A program made the translations under genes and the position numbers. The notes below the pieces were generated by a model, which had not been told where the DNA came from, ran no database searches, and was given only the letters and a program-made list of their open reading frames with translations. This document shows, piece by piece, positions 51,337 through 60,581 of a stretch of 64,000 bases of DNA. Each line of letters begins with the position of its first letter. The first letter of the stretch is position 1. The stretch spans positions 1 through 64,000 of the forward strand of contig JAILGV010000182.1 of NCBI GenBank assembly GCA_024696355.1. The letters are read 5' to 3'. The stretch is from Solobacterium sp. (GTDB lineage Bacteria; Bacillota_I; Bacilli_A; Erysipelotrichales; Erysipelotrichaceae).

Positions 51337-52140
51337 ATGAAACGAATAGAATGGATCGACAATGCCAAGGGGATTCTGATCATTCTGGTGGTGATCGGAC
51401 ATATCTGTGCCTGGCTTGCATATGATACCTATCCGATGAAATGGATCTATGCTTTTCATATGCCTGCTTTTTTTGCGGTTACGGGGATCCTCTACAGGTA
51501 TACACAGAAGCACAGACGTCCCTTCGGCGCTGCCGTTGTCAGGCTTGCAGAGCAGCTTCTGATACCGTGCATCGGATTTGAAGTGTTCGGATATCTGTTT
51601 GACGGCATTCTGTTCGGATTCAGTGAAAGTCCCGTTCAAATGGTGACAACGACAGTAACGGAAGGATTCCATTACAATCTGGGATGGTATCTTGTAACTC
51701 TTTTTGCAGCGGAGATTTTGCTGATGATTACTCTGAAGATAACCGAAGACAGCAGAATCCTGTATGCACTGTGTGCTGTTTCCTATCTTTCCGCATGTTA
51801 TATCCCCGTGACGGTCATCATCCGCATCTGCACGGCATATCTGTTTCTTCTGCTTGGTTATCTGCTGAAGGACAGATTTGAAAATCCGGTTCCGGCAGCG
51901 GCGCTTTTATGTCTTGCGGCTGTATCGTTCTGCGCTTACCGGAATATCCGTGTCGATCTGAACAACGGCATTCTCGGATCCAGAAAGCTGTTTCTGCCCG
52001 GTGCTGTCTGCGGGACATACTTTATTATGTATATCAGCCACTTTATAAATATGTCATGGCCCGGCAGGCACAGTCTGATCATCATGGGCGTTCATCTTCC
52101 TCTGATGGACGGGCTGAGAAAATTCCTTGAAACAAGATAA
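51337..52140 (+). CDS. Acyltransferase-family (acyltransferase_3-like) membrane protein
   Basis: The 267-residue protein has about eight membrane segments and starts with IDNAKGILIILVVIGHI and MKWIYAFHMPAFFAVTG, marks of the acyltransferase_3/OafA-like group, which modify cell-surface glycans or alcohols. Family members are usually longer (about 330-600 residues), so it may be a shorter relative. RBS GGGGAAG. The final terminator overlaps the stop. Confidence 0.8.
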   Translation: MKRIEWIDNAKGILIILVVIGHICAWLAYDTYPMKWIYAFHMPAFFAVTGILYRYTQKHRRPFGAAVVRLAEQLLIPCIGFEVFGYLFDGILFGFSESPVQMVTTTVTEGFHYNLGWYLVTLFAAEILLMITLKITEDSRILYALCAVSYLSACYIPVTVIIRICTAYLFLLLGYLLKDRFENPVPAAALLCLAAVSFCAYRNIRVDLNNGILGSRKLFLPGAVCGTYFIMYISHFINMSWPGRHSLIIMGVHLPLMDGLRKFLETR

Positions 52141-52165
52141 AACGTATCCGGAAGGATACGTTTTA
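52139..52165. terminator. Bidirectional terminator between convergent genes
   Basis: AAAACGTATCC (52139-52149) pairs perfectly with GGATACGTTTT (52154-52164) around a GGAA loop. It serves the acyltransferase gene (+) and the isochorismatase-family gene (-). Confidence 0.82.
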
Positions 52166-52175
52166 CATACGGTGT

Positions 52176-52700
52176 TTATTTAACTGTGATCTGACAGCTG
52201 CGCATTGTTTCAAGAGCTGCTTCATGTCTGGCAGGTGTTACGCCTGCACAGCATGAACTGTCAACTGAAATCGGAACCTCCGGCATGACTGCCTTCAGCA
52301 GAAGGGCATTTGATACGACACAGATATCCGTGCAGAGACCGATCAGTTCGATTGATTCAATTCCTTCGGATTCATAAACTGACTTCAGTTTTGAGGCCAG
52401 CGCAGTGCTTCCGAACGTGGGTTTATTGATAATTTCGGCATCCGATGCAAATTCCTTCAGTTCACTGATAATCTGCCATCCGTCGGTATTCTCAACGCAG
52501 TGAACGACCGGAAGAAATCTTCCTTCCTGCGTTGAAAGATATTCAGGCTGATGCGTATCACGCGTAAAGATGATCTTTCCGCCGAAGCTGCGGATTTTAT
52601 CAGCTGCGGATTTTACGATTGCTTCTGCTTCCTTTGTGCCGAGCGCCCCGTCGACAAAGTCTTTCTGCATGTCTACTACGATAAGATATTTATTTGCCAC
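52176..52700 (-). CDS. Isochorismatase-family cysteine hydrolase
   Basis: The 174-residue protein begins with VANKYLIVVDMQKDFVDG (catalytic Asp), has INKPTFGSTAL (Lys) and GLCTDICVVS (catalytic Cys), the triad of isochorismatase/nicotinamidase-like hydrolases. It may deamidate nicotinamide, but it lacks a pncA-specific cue I can confirm. The GTG start at 52700 follows GGAGGAAA; the 100-residue extension of the same frame has no family match. Confidence 0.85.
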   Translation of the reverse strand: MANKYLIVVDMQKDFVDGALGTKEAEAIVKSAADKIRSFGGKIIFTRDTHQPEYLSTQEGRFLPVVHCVENTDGWQIISELKEFASDAEIINKPTFGSTALASKLKSVYESEGIESIELIGLCTDICVVSNALLLKAVMPEVPISVDSSCCAGVTPARHEAALETMRSCQITVK

Positions 52701-52925
52701 GATGATTTTCCTCCGTCTATTACGATAGCACGCATCATGATTTTTCAAAACCGGATTGATTAAATCTGCAGAAATAACAGCAGATACGGGAAAATAAAAA
52801 AATTTTTTCCTGGATCTTTGGACGCAATGAAGCCAGCAGGTATGTTTGTATCCGGAATCGTGAGACTTTATGTGCAATATAGGTAAATACAAAGCGGATA
52901 AACACCGTTTCGTCCGTTTGCGGTG

Positions 52926-53693
52926 ATGATGATTCAGAGATATGATCAGTTTATGAATCGACAGGAAATAGACAGACTGACTGAACTGACAACAGAAATT
53001 GTGCATGAATTCCTGAAGGGAAACACCGGACTTCTGGAAAAATATCTTTCGGAATCCGCGGAAGTAAGAGGCCCTGTTTCCGGCTTGCCGCTGGCCGCTG
53101 ACGGGATTCGCTCAAAATGCCTCATGTATATGAATCTGGAGGATGTGCTGACGGAAAGCTTTTCGGGGGAATATATTGACCCGCAGACATGTGCAGTAAA
53201 CTGCAGATTTGTAACCGCCGATGAGGAGGGCAGTGTCAACTGCCGGCTTCTGAATTTCAGATGGATAAAGGCAGATACTTTTGCCATTATGAAAATCGAA
53301 GGCGCATCGGCTGACATGAGCATATTCAGACCGGACGCAATGCTTCTGCTGAATGATGATTCCGCACGCTATTACTATGTTCCCAAAAGTGATCTGATAT
53401 GCGCTTTCTGCTGCGGGGAAAGCATATGCGTGGATATTGCCGGATATACCGGGCAGATCGCTGCTCACATGACGCTGGAGGAACTGATGAGCCGTGCATC
53501 AGGGGAAGCACTGCTGCTCAGCAGGAACCGCTGGCTGATTAATGCAAGGCACATCCGTGTTCCCGGCAGGCGCTTCGTGATCATGGACAACGGTGAAGTG
53601 CTTCATCTTGATACGCAGGAATCATCGGCACTTAAGAGAATCGGACACAGCAATGCCGGCTTCAGGCACCGCAGAATACCGTTTATGAGCTGA
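52926..53693 (+). CDS. SnoaL-like and LytTR domain fusion regulator
   Basis: The 255-residue protein has an N-terminal half resembling the SnoaL/NTF2 cone fold (TELTTEIVHEFLKGN, then YMNLEDVLTESFSG) and a C-terminal half that looks like a LytTR DNA-binding domain (IAAHMTLEELMSRAS, LLSRNRWLINARHIR, IMDNGEVLHLDTQE). LytTR domains normally sit behind a response-regulator receiver, so this is an unusual orphan arrangement. The start is uncertain: ATG 52926 or 52929, and no strong ribosome site precedes it. Confidence 0.65.
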   Translation: MMIQRYDQFMNRQEIDRLTELTTEIVHEFLKGNTGLLEKYLSESAEVRGPVSGLPLAADGIRSKCLMYMNLEDVLTESFSGEYIDPQTCAVNCRFVTADEEGSVNCRLLNFRWIKADTFAIMKIEGASADMSIFRPDAMLLLNDDSARYYYVPKSDLICAFCCGESICVDIAGYTGQIAAHMTLEELMSRASGEALLLSRNRWLINARHIRVPGRRFVIMDNGEVLHLDTQESSALKRIGHSNAGFRHRRIPFMS

Positions 53694-53733
53694 ACAGGTA
53701 CAGACGGATGGATTATGAATGAATCCGCAGAAT

Positions 53734-53759
53734 AAAATGCAGGAAATCCTGCATTTTTT
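53734..53759 (+). terminator. Rho-independent terminator after the LytTR gene
   Basis: AATGCAGG (53736-53743) pairs with CCTGCATT (53748-53755), followed by TTTT. It touches the stop codon of the minus-strand HAD gene. Confidence 0.78.
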
Positions 53760-54606
53760 ATATCATACCGTGCGGCTTAAGATAATGTTCAATCAGATAA
53801 TGACCAGCTCCGGCATTCTCGCAGCCGAATTCCGTAACATCATCAGCACATGATTTCGTGCTTTCGGAACCGTTGGCCAGGCAAACGCCCCATCCGCATA
53901 TTTTGAGAAGGGAATTATCGTTTTCACTGTCTCCGAAGGCAATAACGTTCTTCAGGTCGATTCCGAACTCTTCAGCATAGCGCTTCATTCCGCTTCCTTT
54001 GTCAATGCCTTTGCGCATTACTTCCAGCGTTCCCGGGAAGCTGGTGAAAATCTGATATTTGTCCGAACAGTTTTTCATGAAGACATCACGCATTTCCTGT
54101 TCATGTCCTCCGTCGGTTCTGAGCAGAAGCTTGTATGCGGGCTTTTCACAGAATCCGTCAATATCTCCGGTTTTGTCAACGAATGCAATTCCGCTTCTTT
54201 TTGCGGATGCACGCAGATGATCATTGATATTCATGGCATTGTGGTTGCCGCCGCCTTCAGCGTTGACGCTTATGCCGTAACCATCAATCAGAGGCTTCAT
54301 AACGGTGAGAATATACCTGAGTTCTTCACATGACAGCAGTTGTGTGGACCACATCCGGCCGGTTGCCGTATCATAGATCATTCCTCCGTTCATCCCTATG
54401 ATGAAATCGAATTCGAAAGGGAGGCCCCACCGTGAGCCCTGACGGCAGATCTTTTCAGTGATTTCACGGCCTGTTGCCAGTCCCAGCAGGATATGACTGC
54501 GGTGCATAATCTGAAATACATCTTTCAGTACATCAGGAAGGTCTCCGCCCTTGTTGGTCAGAGTCATATCAATATCAGCAGCCATGGCATCTATTCTTTC
54601 AATCAT
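53758..54606 (-). CDS. HAD-superfamily Cof-type phosphatase
   Basis: The 282-residue protein begins MIERIDAMAADIDMTLTNKGG, with the nucleophile and acid aspartates in DIDMTLT, followed by LLGLATGREITEKI (motif II) and VIAFGDSENDNSLL (motif IV). Cof-type HAD phosphatases act on sugar phosphates and flavin precursors. The ATG at 54606 follows AAAGGA; the frame is open to 54711 without a start signal. Confidence 0.87.
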   Translation of the reverse strand: MIERIDAMAADIDMTLTNKGGDLPDVLKDVFQIMHRSHILLGLATGREITEKICRQGSRWGLPFEFDFIIGMNGGMIYDTATGRMWSTQLLSCEELRYILTVMKPLIDGYGISVNAEGGGNHNAMNINDHLRASAKRSGIAFVDKTGDIDGFCEKPAYKLLLRTDGGHEQEMRDVFMKNCSDKYQIFTSFPGTLEVMRKGIDKGSGMKRYAEEFGIDLKNVIAFGDSENDNSLLKICGWGVCLANGSESTKSCADDVTEFGCENAGAGHYLIEHYLKPHGMI

Positions 54607-54866
54607 GATATCAGGTCCTTTGTCTGCAAGATTATAGCATACTGCCGGAGCCGTACAAAGGAAGATAATCCCGCGCTGTTTCAAAAAACAATTGAATGAA
54701 TTTAATACCAAAAGGCAGAAATATATGACGGAGATATGAAAAAGCTTAATTGAGGATCAGCGAATGCAGACAGGGTCTGAGGCATAGCAGAAATCCTGCG
54801 GCCGTGACCGTTTGTTCTGCATCCGGGTGATTTTTCTTTCACGTGTCATACACATCAGTCTGATAG

Positions 54867-54872
54867 TATAAT
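54867..54872 (+). promoter_or_regulatory. Candidate -10 box for the glycosyltransferase operon
   Basis: TATAAT lies 25 bases before the start codon at 54898. The -35 (TGTCAT at 17 bases) is weak. The gap of 291 bases to the divergent HAD gene shows nothing else I can assign. Confidence 0.4.
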
Positions 54873-54897
54873 ATACAGGTATTTACCGGAGGCTTTC

Positions 54898-56901
54898 ATG
54901 AGAATCGGATTATTTACAGATACATATCTGCCGGATATCAACGGTGTTGCCAGCAGCACGGATATTCTGAGGCATGAATTAAAAAAACACGGTCACGAAG
55001 TATATGTCGTTGCACCGAGGAAGGGAATCAGTCTGGCAGCCTGGGACGAGGATCATGAGGTTCTGTGGCTGAACGGAATAGAACTGAAAAAGCTCTTCGG
55101 CTACACCATGACATCTCCCTTTCATCTGCATGCACTGAATGAAGTGAAAAAGCTTAATCTTGACCTGATTCACGTTCAGACTGAATTCGGAGCCGGAATT
55201 TTTGCACACATATGCGCTGCCCGTCTTTCCATACCGCTTGTGTTTACGTATCACACGGTATATGAAGACGATACGCACTACATCAATCCGCTGGGTATTG
55301 AGTCAATTGAAGAAAGCGCTAAAAGACTGGTTGCCTGGTTTTCGAAGATTAACGGCGACGCTGCCCTGAAGGTGATTGCACCGAGTGAAAAGACAAGACA
55401 GCTTCTTCTCAGATACGGTGTGAAAACCGAAATCTTTATCGCGCCGACAGGAATCAACCTCGATATATATGATCCTGCGTTTGAAAACAGGGAAAAAACC
55501 GCACAGATCCGGAAGGACTGCGGTGTGCAGGAGAATGAGAAGCTGATTATTTATCTCGGCCGTATTGCGCCTGAAAAGTCCATTGAGCCGGTGATCGAAG
55601 CATTTGCTCTTCTTAAGAAGCGCAGTGTCCCCGTAAGGCTGGTGATCGTTGGCAAAGGCCCGTCTGTCGAATCACTGAAAAGTCTTTCTGTCAGTCTGGA
55701 CACAGCTGACCGGGTGACTTTTGCGGGTCCGAAAAACAGAAGCGAAGTTCCTGACTACTACCGTGCCGCGGATGCTTTTGTATCGCTCTCTCTGTCGGAA
55801 ACGCAGGGCATGACGTTTGCCGAGGCAATGGCTTCCGGACTGCCGCTTTTTGCACGCCGTGACGGTGCGCTGAAAGATCTTCTGGACGACGGAAAAACCG
55901 GATGGTATGTCAGCGGCAGTGAAGACCTGGCTGACAGGATTGAAGAATTTGTCAGGCTTGACGGCAGTGCCGTTCAGAAAGTGAAGAAAAATGCGCTTGA
56001 AAAAGTCAGATGCATGGGTTCCGAGGCATTTTACAAGAAAGTTATTGCCGTGTATCAGAGCGCGATTGATGCATACAGAAAGATGCCTGCGATCATCAAA
56101 ACCGAAGTGCGCAGCGACCTTGTCAGGCTGTATCTGAGAGAAGACGGTCCGATGAAGAAAACAGAGACGATTTCCGTCACTGTTGATGACTATGTAAATT
56201 TCGGTCTGCGGAAAGGCATGAAGGTAACTCCCTCCAAGCTCGAGCAGCTGCGTGCGGCCGAATTGACTGTTCATGCATATCAGCGCTGCATCCGCAAGCT
56301 TGCCGCCAAAGACAGAACGACCTTTGAACTTAGGAAGTGGATGAAGGAAACTCTGAACAGCAGTGACGAAACTGCTGATGCAGTACTGAAGCGCCTTAAG
56401 GAAAAAGGATATGTGGATGACGAGAGATATACACTGGAAGAAATTGCCAGAATGAAGTCATCCATGCACGGCAGATCAGCAGTGATCAGGGATCTGAGAA
56501 TGAAGGGAATTTCCCAGAGGATGATCAATGACGCGCTGACCGTATCGTATAATGATGAATATGAAAATGCGGTTCTTTTCGCGGAAAAAGCGGCCCAGTC
56601 CATCAAGGGCCAGTCGCTGAAAATGAAAAAGAGCAGGCTCAGAACAAAAATCATAGGGAAGGGATTTGAACCCGAGACAGCCGACAGGGTGATTGCCTTT
56701 TTCGATTTCAGCGAAGATGCGGAAAATCAGCTGGAATCTCTTGCCGCATGTGCTGAAAAGGCAAAGAAGAGATACATTAAGAAATATACCGGAACACAGC
56801 TGAGAAATGCTGTATTCCGTTACTGCATCAACAAGGGGTATACGATGGAAGAAGTATACGCAGTACTGGATGGAATGGAGTGGTCGGATGACAAAGATTA
56901 A
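54898..56901 (+). CDS. GT4 glycosyltransferase fused to a RecX-type domain
   Basis: The 667-residue protein combines two families. Residues 1-395 are a GT4 glycosyltransferase (LFTDTYLPDINGVASST, HVQTEFGAGIFAH, FTYHTVYEDDTHY, LSLSETQGMTFAEAMASG), probably a diacylglycerol glucosyltransferase-like enzyme. Residues from about 440 to 660 look like RecX: HAYQRCIRKLAAKDRTTFEL, LKEKGYVDDERYTLEEI, repeat-like DLRMKGISQRMINDAL and KKYTGTQLRNAVFRYCINKG. RecX inhibits RecA filaments. RBS CCGGAGG. The end overlaps yhaM by 14 bases. Confidence 0.85.
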   Translation: MRIGLFTDTYLPDINGVASSTDILRHELKKHGHEVYVVAPRKGISLAAWDEDHEVLWLNGIELKKLFGYTMTSPFHLHALNEVKKLNLDLIHVQTEFGAGIFAHICAARLSIPLVFTYHTVYEDDTHYINPLGIESIEESAKRLVAWFSKINGDAALKVIAPSEKTRQLLLRYGVKTEIFIAPTGINLDIYDPAFENREKTAQIRKDCGVQENEKLIIYLGRIAPEKSIEPVIEAFALLKKRSVPVRLVIVGKGPSVESLKSLSVSLDTADRVTFAGPKNRSEVPDYYRAADAFVSLSLSETQGMTFAEAMASGLPLFARRDGALKDLLDDGKTGWYVSGSEDLADRIEEFVRLDGSAVQKVKKNALEKVRCMGSEAFYKKVIAVYQSAIDAYRKMPAIIKTEVRSDLVRLYLREDGPMKKTETISVTVDDYVNFGLRKGMKVTPSKLEQLRAAELTVHAYQRCIRKLAAKDRTTFELRKWMKETLNSSDETADAVLKRLKEKGYVDDERYTLEEIARMKSSMHGRSAVIRDLRMKGISQRMINDALTVSYNDEYENAVLFAEKAAQSIKGQSLKMKKSRLRTKIIGKGFEPETADRVIAFFDFSEDAENQLESLAACAEKAKKRYIKKYTGTQLRNAVFRYCINKGYTMEEVYAVLDGMEWSDDKD

Positions 56902-57826
56902 AGATCTGAAAGAAAAAGACAGGATGACCCTGAATCTGCTTATAAAAAGCAATGTCAAGGGTGTGACGCAGAAGGGAGCCCCTTATCTGAATCTTGTTCT
57001 GCAGGACAGCAGCGGCGTGATAGACGGAAAATTCTGGGACGTCAGGCCGGAGGAAATGGCCTGCGCCGAAACAGGAAAAGTAGCCGCCGTTACATTTGAA
57101 GTGCTCGAATACAATCATAATCTTCAGCTCAGGGTCAACCGGGTAACACCCGTGGATCAGGATACTGTTGATATGAGTGAATACGTTATGTCATCTGCCA
57201 AAAGCACGCGTGAACTGCAGAAGATGATCAACGGGTATGTATCATCAGTTTCTTCTCTGAAATACCGGATGCTTGTTCAGGGCATGTTTGACAAGGTCGG
57301 GAAAAAATTCTATGAGTATCCGGCTGCTTCGAGAATTCACCATAATTACATGGGCGGTCTGGCAGAGCACACGCTCGGCATGGCAGCTCTTGCGGAGCAG
57401 ATTATTTCACTGTATCCGCAGCTGAACCGGGATCTTCTGATTTCCGGAGTTCTGATTCATGACATGGGAAAAACCGCCGAACTCGGCGGACTGATCTCCG
57501 CAGACTATACGACAGAGGGAAGGCTTACAGGTCATATCAGCATCTGCCACGGCTGGCTGATGGAAGTGGCTGCAGAGAAAGGGCTGGCTGATACGGAAGA
57601 GGCTGTCCTGCTCCGTCACATGGTTCTGTCGCACCACGGAAAGTATGAATTCGGCTCACCGGTGCTTCCGCTTCTTCAGGAAGCGGAAATCCTGAACATG
57701 ATCGACAACATTGATGCCCGGATGAATACGCTGCGTCAGGCATTTGAAACTGTTAAGCCCGGTCAGTGGACAAGCAAACTGTTTGCGCTTGAAAACAGGC
57801 AGTTCTACAAACCGAAAGAGGACTGA
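56888..57826 (+). CDS. yhaM: 3'-5' exoribonuclease YhaM family protein
   Basis: The 312-residue protein has an N-terminal OB-fold (residues about 1-90) and an HD domain with HHNYMGGLAEHTLGMA, GVLIHDMGKTAELG and LSHHGKYEFGSPV. This is the YhaM layout, which degrades RNA and some DNA 3' ends. The ATG at 56888 lies inside the end of the glycosyltransferase gene. MurT follows 2 bases after its stop, so the genes are co-translated. Confidence 0.88.
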   Translation: MTKIKDLKEKDRMTLNLLIKSNVKGVTQKGAPYLNLVLQDSSGVIDGKFWDVRPEEMACAETGKVAAVTFEVLEYNHNLQLRVNRVTPVDQDTVDMSEYVMSSAKSTRELQKMINGYVSSVSSLKYRMLVQGMFDKVGKKFYEYPAASRIHHNYMGGLAEHTLGMAALAEQIISLYPQLNRDLLISGVLIHDMGKTAELGGLISADYTTEGRLTGHISICHGWLMEVAAEKGLADTEEAVLLRHMVLSHHGKYEFGSPVLPLLQEAEILNMIDNIDARMNTLRQAFETVKPGQWTSKLFALENRQFYKPKED

Positions 57827-57828
57827 TT

Positions 57829-59145
57829 ATGGATATTCGTCTGTCTCTGGTTCAGACAATGCACAGGATTCTGGCAAAAACCGGCAGGGGCGGTTCGCTT
57901 CCCGGATCACTGGCGCTCAGTCTGGACAGTAATTTCATTCAAAAATTCAAAATGCCGGAAACAGTGATCCTGGTTACCGGCACCAACGGGAAAACAACAA
58001 CATCAAACCTGATTGCCGAGAGTCTCAGACATGCCGGAAAAACCGTTCTGAACAATCACCGCGGAGATAATCTGAATGTCGGAATAGCGACGCTTCTCGC
58101 TTCCGGTTCCGACAGCAATTATCAGGTTCAGGCAGATGCAGCTGTTATCGAAGTAGATGAACTGACTGTATTCCGTCAGTTTGAAAACCTTCATCCGACG
58201 GCACTGGTGATCACGAATTTTTTCCGTGACCAGCTGGACCGTGCGGGTGAAATGGAAACAATCATCAGGAAGCTGATGCAGGTAACCGAAAACTTTGAGG
58301 GTGATCTGATACTGAACGGTGATGATCCCAACGTCATCCGCATTGCCGACAATGCAAAAAAGGCGAGGATTCATTTCTTCTCCGTAAATGAAAATGTAGT
58401 TTCCAGGAACATCACTGATGAGGCCAGTGAAGGAAAGTTCTGTCCCAGATGCGGCAGGCCTCTGATTTATGATTACTATCAGTACAGTCATATCGGAAGA
58501 TTCCGCTGTCCGTATGATGACTTCGGGAAAATTACGCCTGATCTTCTGGTCAGCAGCGTTGATTATGACAGAGCGGTATTCAGAGCCGAGGGAAGAACCT
58601 TTCATTCCTTTATGAATACGATCTATGCAGTTTACAACTGTGCGGCTGTTCTGTGTGTGATGAAAACGCTCGGTCTTGATTATCAGGCGGCTGATGAAGT
58701 CTTTTCGAATTATGTCCTGAAAGAAGGAAGAAACGAAGTATTTAATCTGTCCAAACCGTGCACGATCAACCTGGTCAAGAATCCCACCGGCGCCAACGAG
58801 GTTATGAAATACATTACCTCCCAGCCCGAGGAAAAGAACCTGTGCATTTTCCTGAATGACAATGACCAGGACGGACACGATGTATCATGGATCTGGGATG
58901 CCCATTTTGAGCGTCTGGATGATCCGCTTGTAAAAACCATTGTCTGCTCGGGAAGGCGTGCCTATGACATGGCGCTGCGTCTGAAGTACGAAGGAATGGA
59001 AGACAGGATCAGGGTAATCGAGGACGCTTCTGAAGCAGTCAGATGGCTCGATGATCAGAATCTCGAGAGCTATATTATTGCGACATATACCGCGCTGCAT
59101 TCAACCAGGGCGATTTTGAGAAAAGAGGCGAAAAGACACAGATGA
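57829..59145 (+). CDS. murT: Lipid II isoglutaminyl synthase subunit MurT
   Basis: The 438-residue Mur ligase relative has an ATP site (VTGTNGKTTTSNL) and a C-terminal DUF1727 domain (KNPTGANEVMKYI, LNDNDQDGHDVSWIWD). With GatD it amidates D-glutamate of lipid II at the membrane. The ribbon that usually has four cysteines reads CPRCGRPL and RFRCPYDDFG, so the fourth Cys appears replaced by Asp. The next gene overlaps by four bases. Confidence 0.92.
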   Translation: MDIRLSLVQTMHRILAKTGRGGSLPGSLALSLDSNFIQKFKMPETVILVTGTNGKTTTSNLIAESLRHAGKTVLNNHRGDNLNVGIATLLASGSDSNYQVQADAAVIEVDELTVFRQFENLHPTALVITNFFRDQLDRAGEMETIIRKLMQVTENFEGDLILNGDDPNVIRIADNAKKARIHFFSVNENVVSRNITDEASEGKFCPRCGRPLIYDYYQYSHIGRFRCPYDDFGKITPDLLVSSVDYDRAVFRAEGRTFHSFMNTIYAVYNCAAVLCVMKTLGLDYQAADEVFSNYVLKEGRNEVFNLSKPCTINLVKNPTGANEVMKYITSQPEEKNLCIFLNDNDQDGHDVSWIWDAHFERLDDPLVKTIVCSGRRAYDMALRLKYEGMEDRIRVIEDASEAVRWLDDQNLESYIIATYTALHSTRAILRKEAKRHR

Positions 59146-59876
59146 ACCTCAGAATATTATGGATGTATCATGACCTGATGGATCTGTACGGTGACAAGGG
59201 CAACATACAGGTTCTGAAGACAAGATGCGAAAAAAGAAATATTGAAGTGACAGTTGATACCTGCACAATCAATGAAGTCAGGGATATCACATCCTATGAT
59301 CTGTTTTTTCTCGGCGGCGGCGCGGACAGGGAACAGAACCTGATCTATCAGGATCTTCTGAAACGCCGTGATCAGATCCGTGAGGCTATGGATCAGAAGA
59401 CAGCATTCCTTCTGATCTGCGGCGGATACCAGCTGTTCGGAAGGTATTACAAAGATCAGGACGGCGTTGAACTGCCCGGACTGAATTTCTTTGATTACTA
59501 CACGGAGGCGGCCGACAGGGATCACCGCTGCATCGGCAATATTGCCGTCAATGTTACGATCGGCACAGAATCGTTTGATGCCGTGGGATTTGAGAATCAC
59601 GGCGGTCAGACAAAAAACGTGTTCAATCCTTTTGCAAGAGTGCTCAAAGGACACGGAAACAGCTATGACAGCGGATTCGAAGGGTTTATGAACGATCAGG
59701 TAATTGCAACGTACATGCACGGTCCGCTTCTTCCCAAAAATCCGAAAATCGCAGATATCGTTCTGAAAAGAGCCTTAAGCAGACGCTATGACATCAGGGA
59801 ACTGAGCGAACTTGATGATACCATTGAGAACAAAGCAAGGGATGTTATGCTGAGACGTCTCGGTGTAATCAGCTGA
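59142..59876 (+). CDS. gatD: Lipid II isoglutaminyl synthase glutaminase subunit GatD
   Basis: The 244-residue class I glutamine amidotransferase (CobQ-like) has the catalytic Cys in FLLICGGYQLFG and the His in ATYMHGPLLPKNP. It supplies ammonia to MurT for glutamate amidation. It overlaps MurT by four bases (ATGA). The DUF1287 gene follows 16 bases later, and may be co-transcribed. Confidence 0.92.
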   Translation: MNLRILWMYHDLMDLYGDKGNIQVLKTRCEKRNIEVTVDTCTINEVRDITSYDLFFLGGGADREQNLIYQDLLKRRDQIREAMDQKTAFLLICGGYQLFGRYYKDQDGVELPGLNFFDYYTEAADRDHRCIGNIAVNVTIGTESFDAVGFENHGGQTKNVFNPFARVLKGHGNSYDSGFEGFMNDQVIATYMHGPLLPKNPKIADIVLKRALSRRYDIRELSELDDTIENKARDVMLRRLGVIS

Positions 59877-59891
59877 ACATAAAGGGCGGAG

Positions 59892-60551
59892 ATGCTGAGC
59901 AGATTGAAATATATAAAATACGCAGCCGGTATCCTGACTGCATTTCTGCTGATCACAGCGGTAAGATGCTTTGCAGTCGGAACACTTCCCAACAGAAAAC
60001 CGGATCTGTACGGACAGAATACGGAAGTGTACATCAGTTCAGAGGACGCTGACGGTGACGGCATTGATGATCAGACAGATATCCTGGCAGGCGCTGCTGA
60101 ATACATCAGGAGCAGGCCGAAGTACAAAAGCAGGTATTACGGCACGGGATATCCGGATGACGGATACGGAACATGCGTAGATGTTGTCGGATATGCTCTG
60201 AATCATGCAGGATATGATCTGATGAAAATGGTTTCGGATGATATATCTGCCGATCCGGATGCCTACGGGATCACTCTGCAGGATCCGGCAATTGATTTCA
60301 GAAGAGTAAAGAACCTGAAGGTTTATTTCTCAAGGCATGCAGTCAGACTGACAGACGATATCAGAAAGACCGGAGAATGGCAGGGCGGGGATATTGTGAT
60401 ATTTGACAATCATATCGGTATTGTCTCAGACAGAAGAAACAGGGACGGTATCCCGTATGTCATACATCATTCCGGACCCTTCCAGCTGTATTACGAAGAA
60501 GATATACTTCAGTCCCGGAATGATCTTTACGGTCATTTCAGGATCTCATAG
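59892..60551 (+). CDS. DUF1287 domain protein
   Basis: The 219-residue protein has an N-terminal membrane helix or signal (about 8-28) and a DUF1287 domain: GYPDDGYGTCVDVVGYAL with the likely catalytic Cys, GDIVIFDNHIGIVSDRRN with His, and HHSGPFQLYYEEDIL. The fold is an NlpC/P60-like papain fold, often acting on cell-wall material. It sits directly after gatD, consistent with a wall role. Confidence 0.82.
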   Translation: MLSRLKYIKYAAGILTAFLLITAVRCFAVGTLPNRKPDLYGQNTEVYISSEDADGDGIDDQTDILAGAAEYIRSRPKYKSRYYGTGYPDDGYGTCVDVVGYALNHAGYDLMKMVSDDISADPDAYGITLQDPAIDFRRVKNLKVYFSRHAVRLTDDIRKTGEWQGGDIVIFDNHIGIVSDRRNRDGIPYVIHHSGPFQLYYEEDILQSRNDLYGHFRIS

Positions 60552-60581
60552 CACAGATGTGCTGCGGATGAAGGAGGGGTT

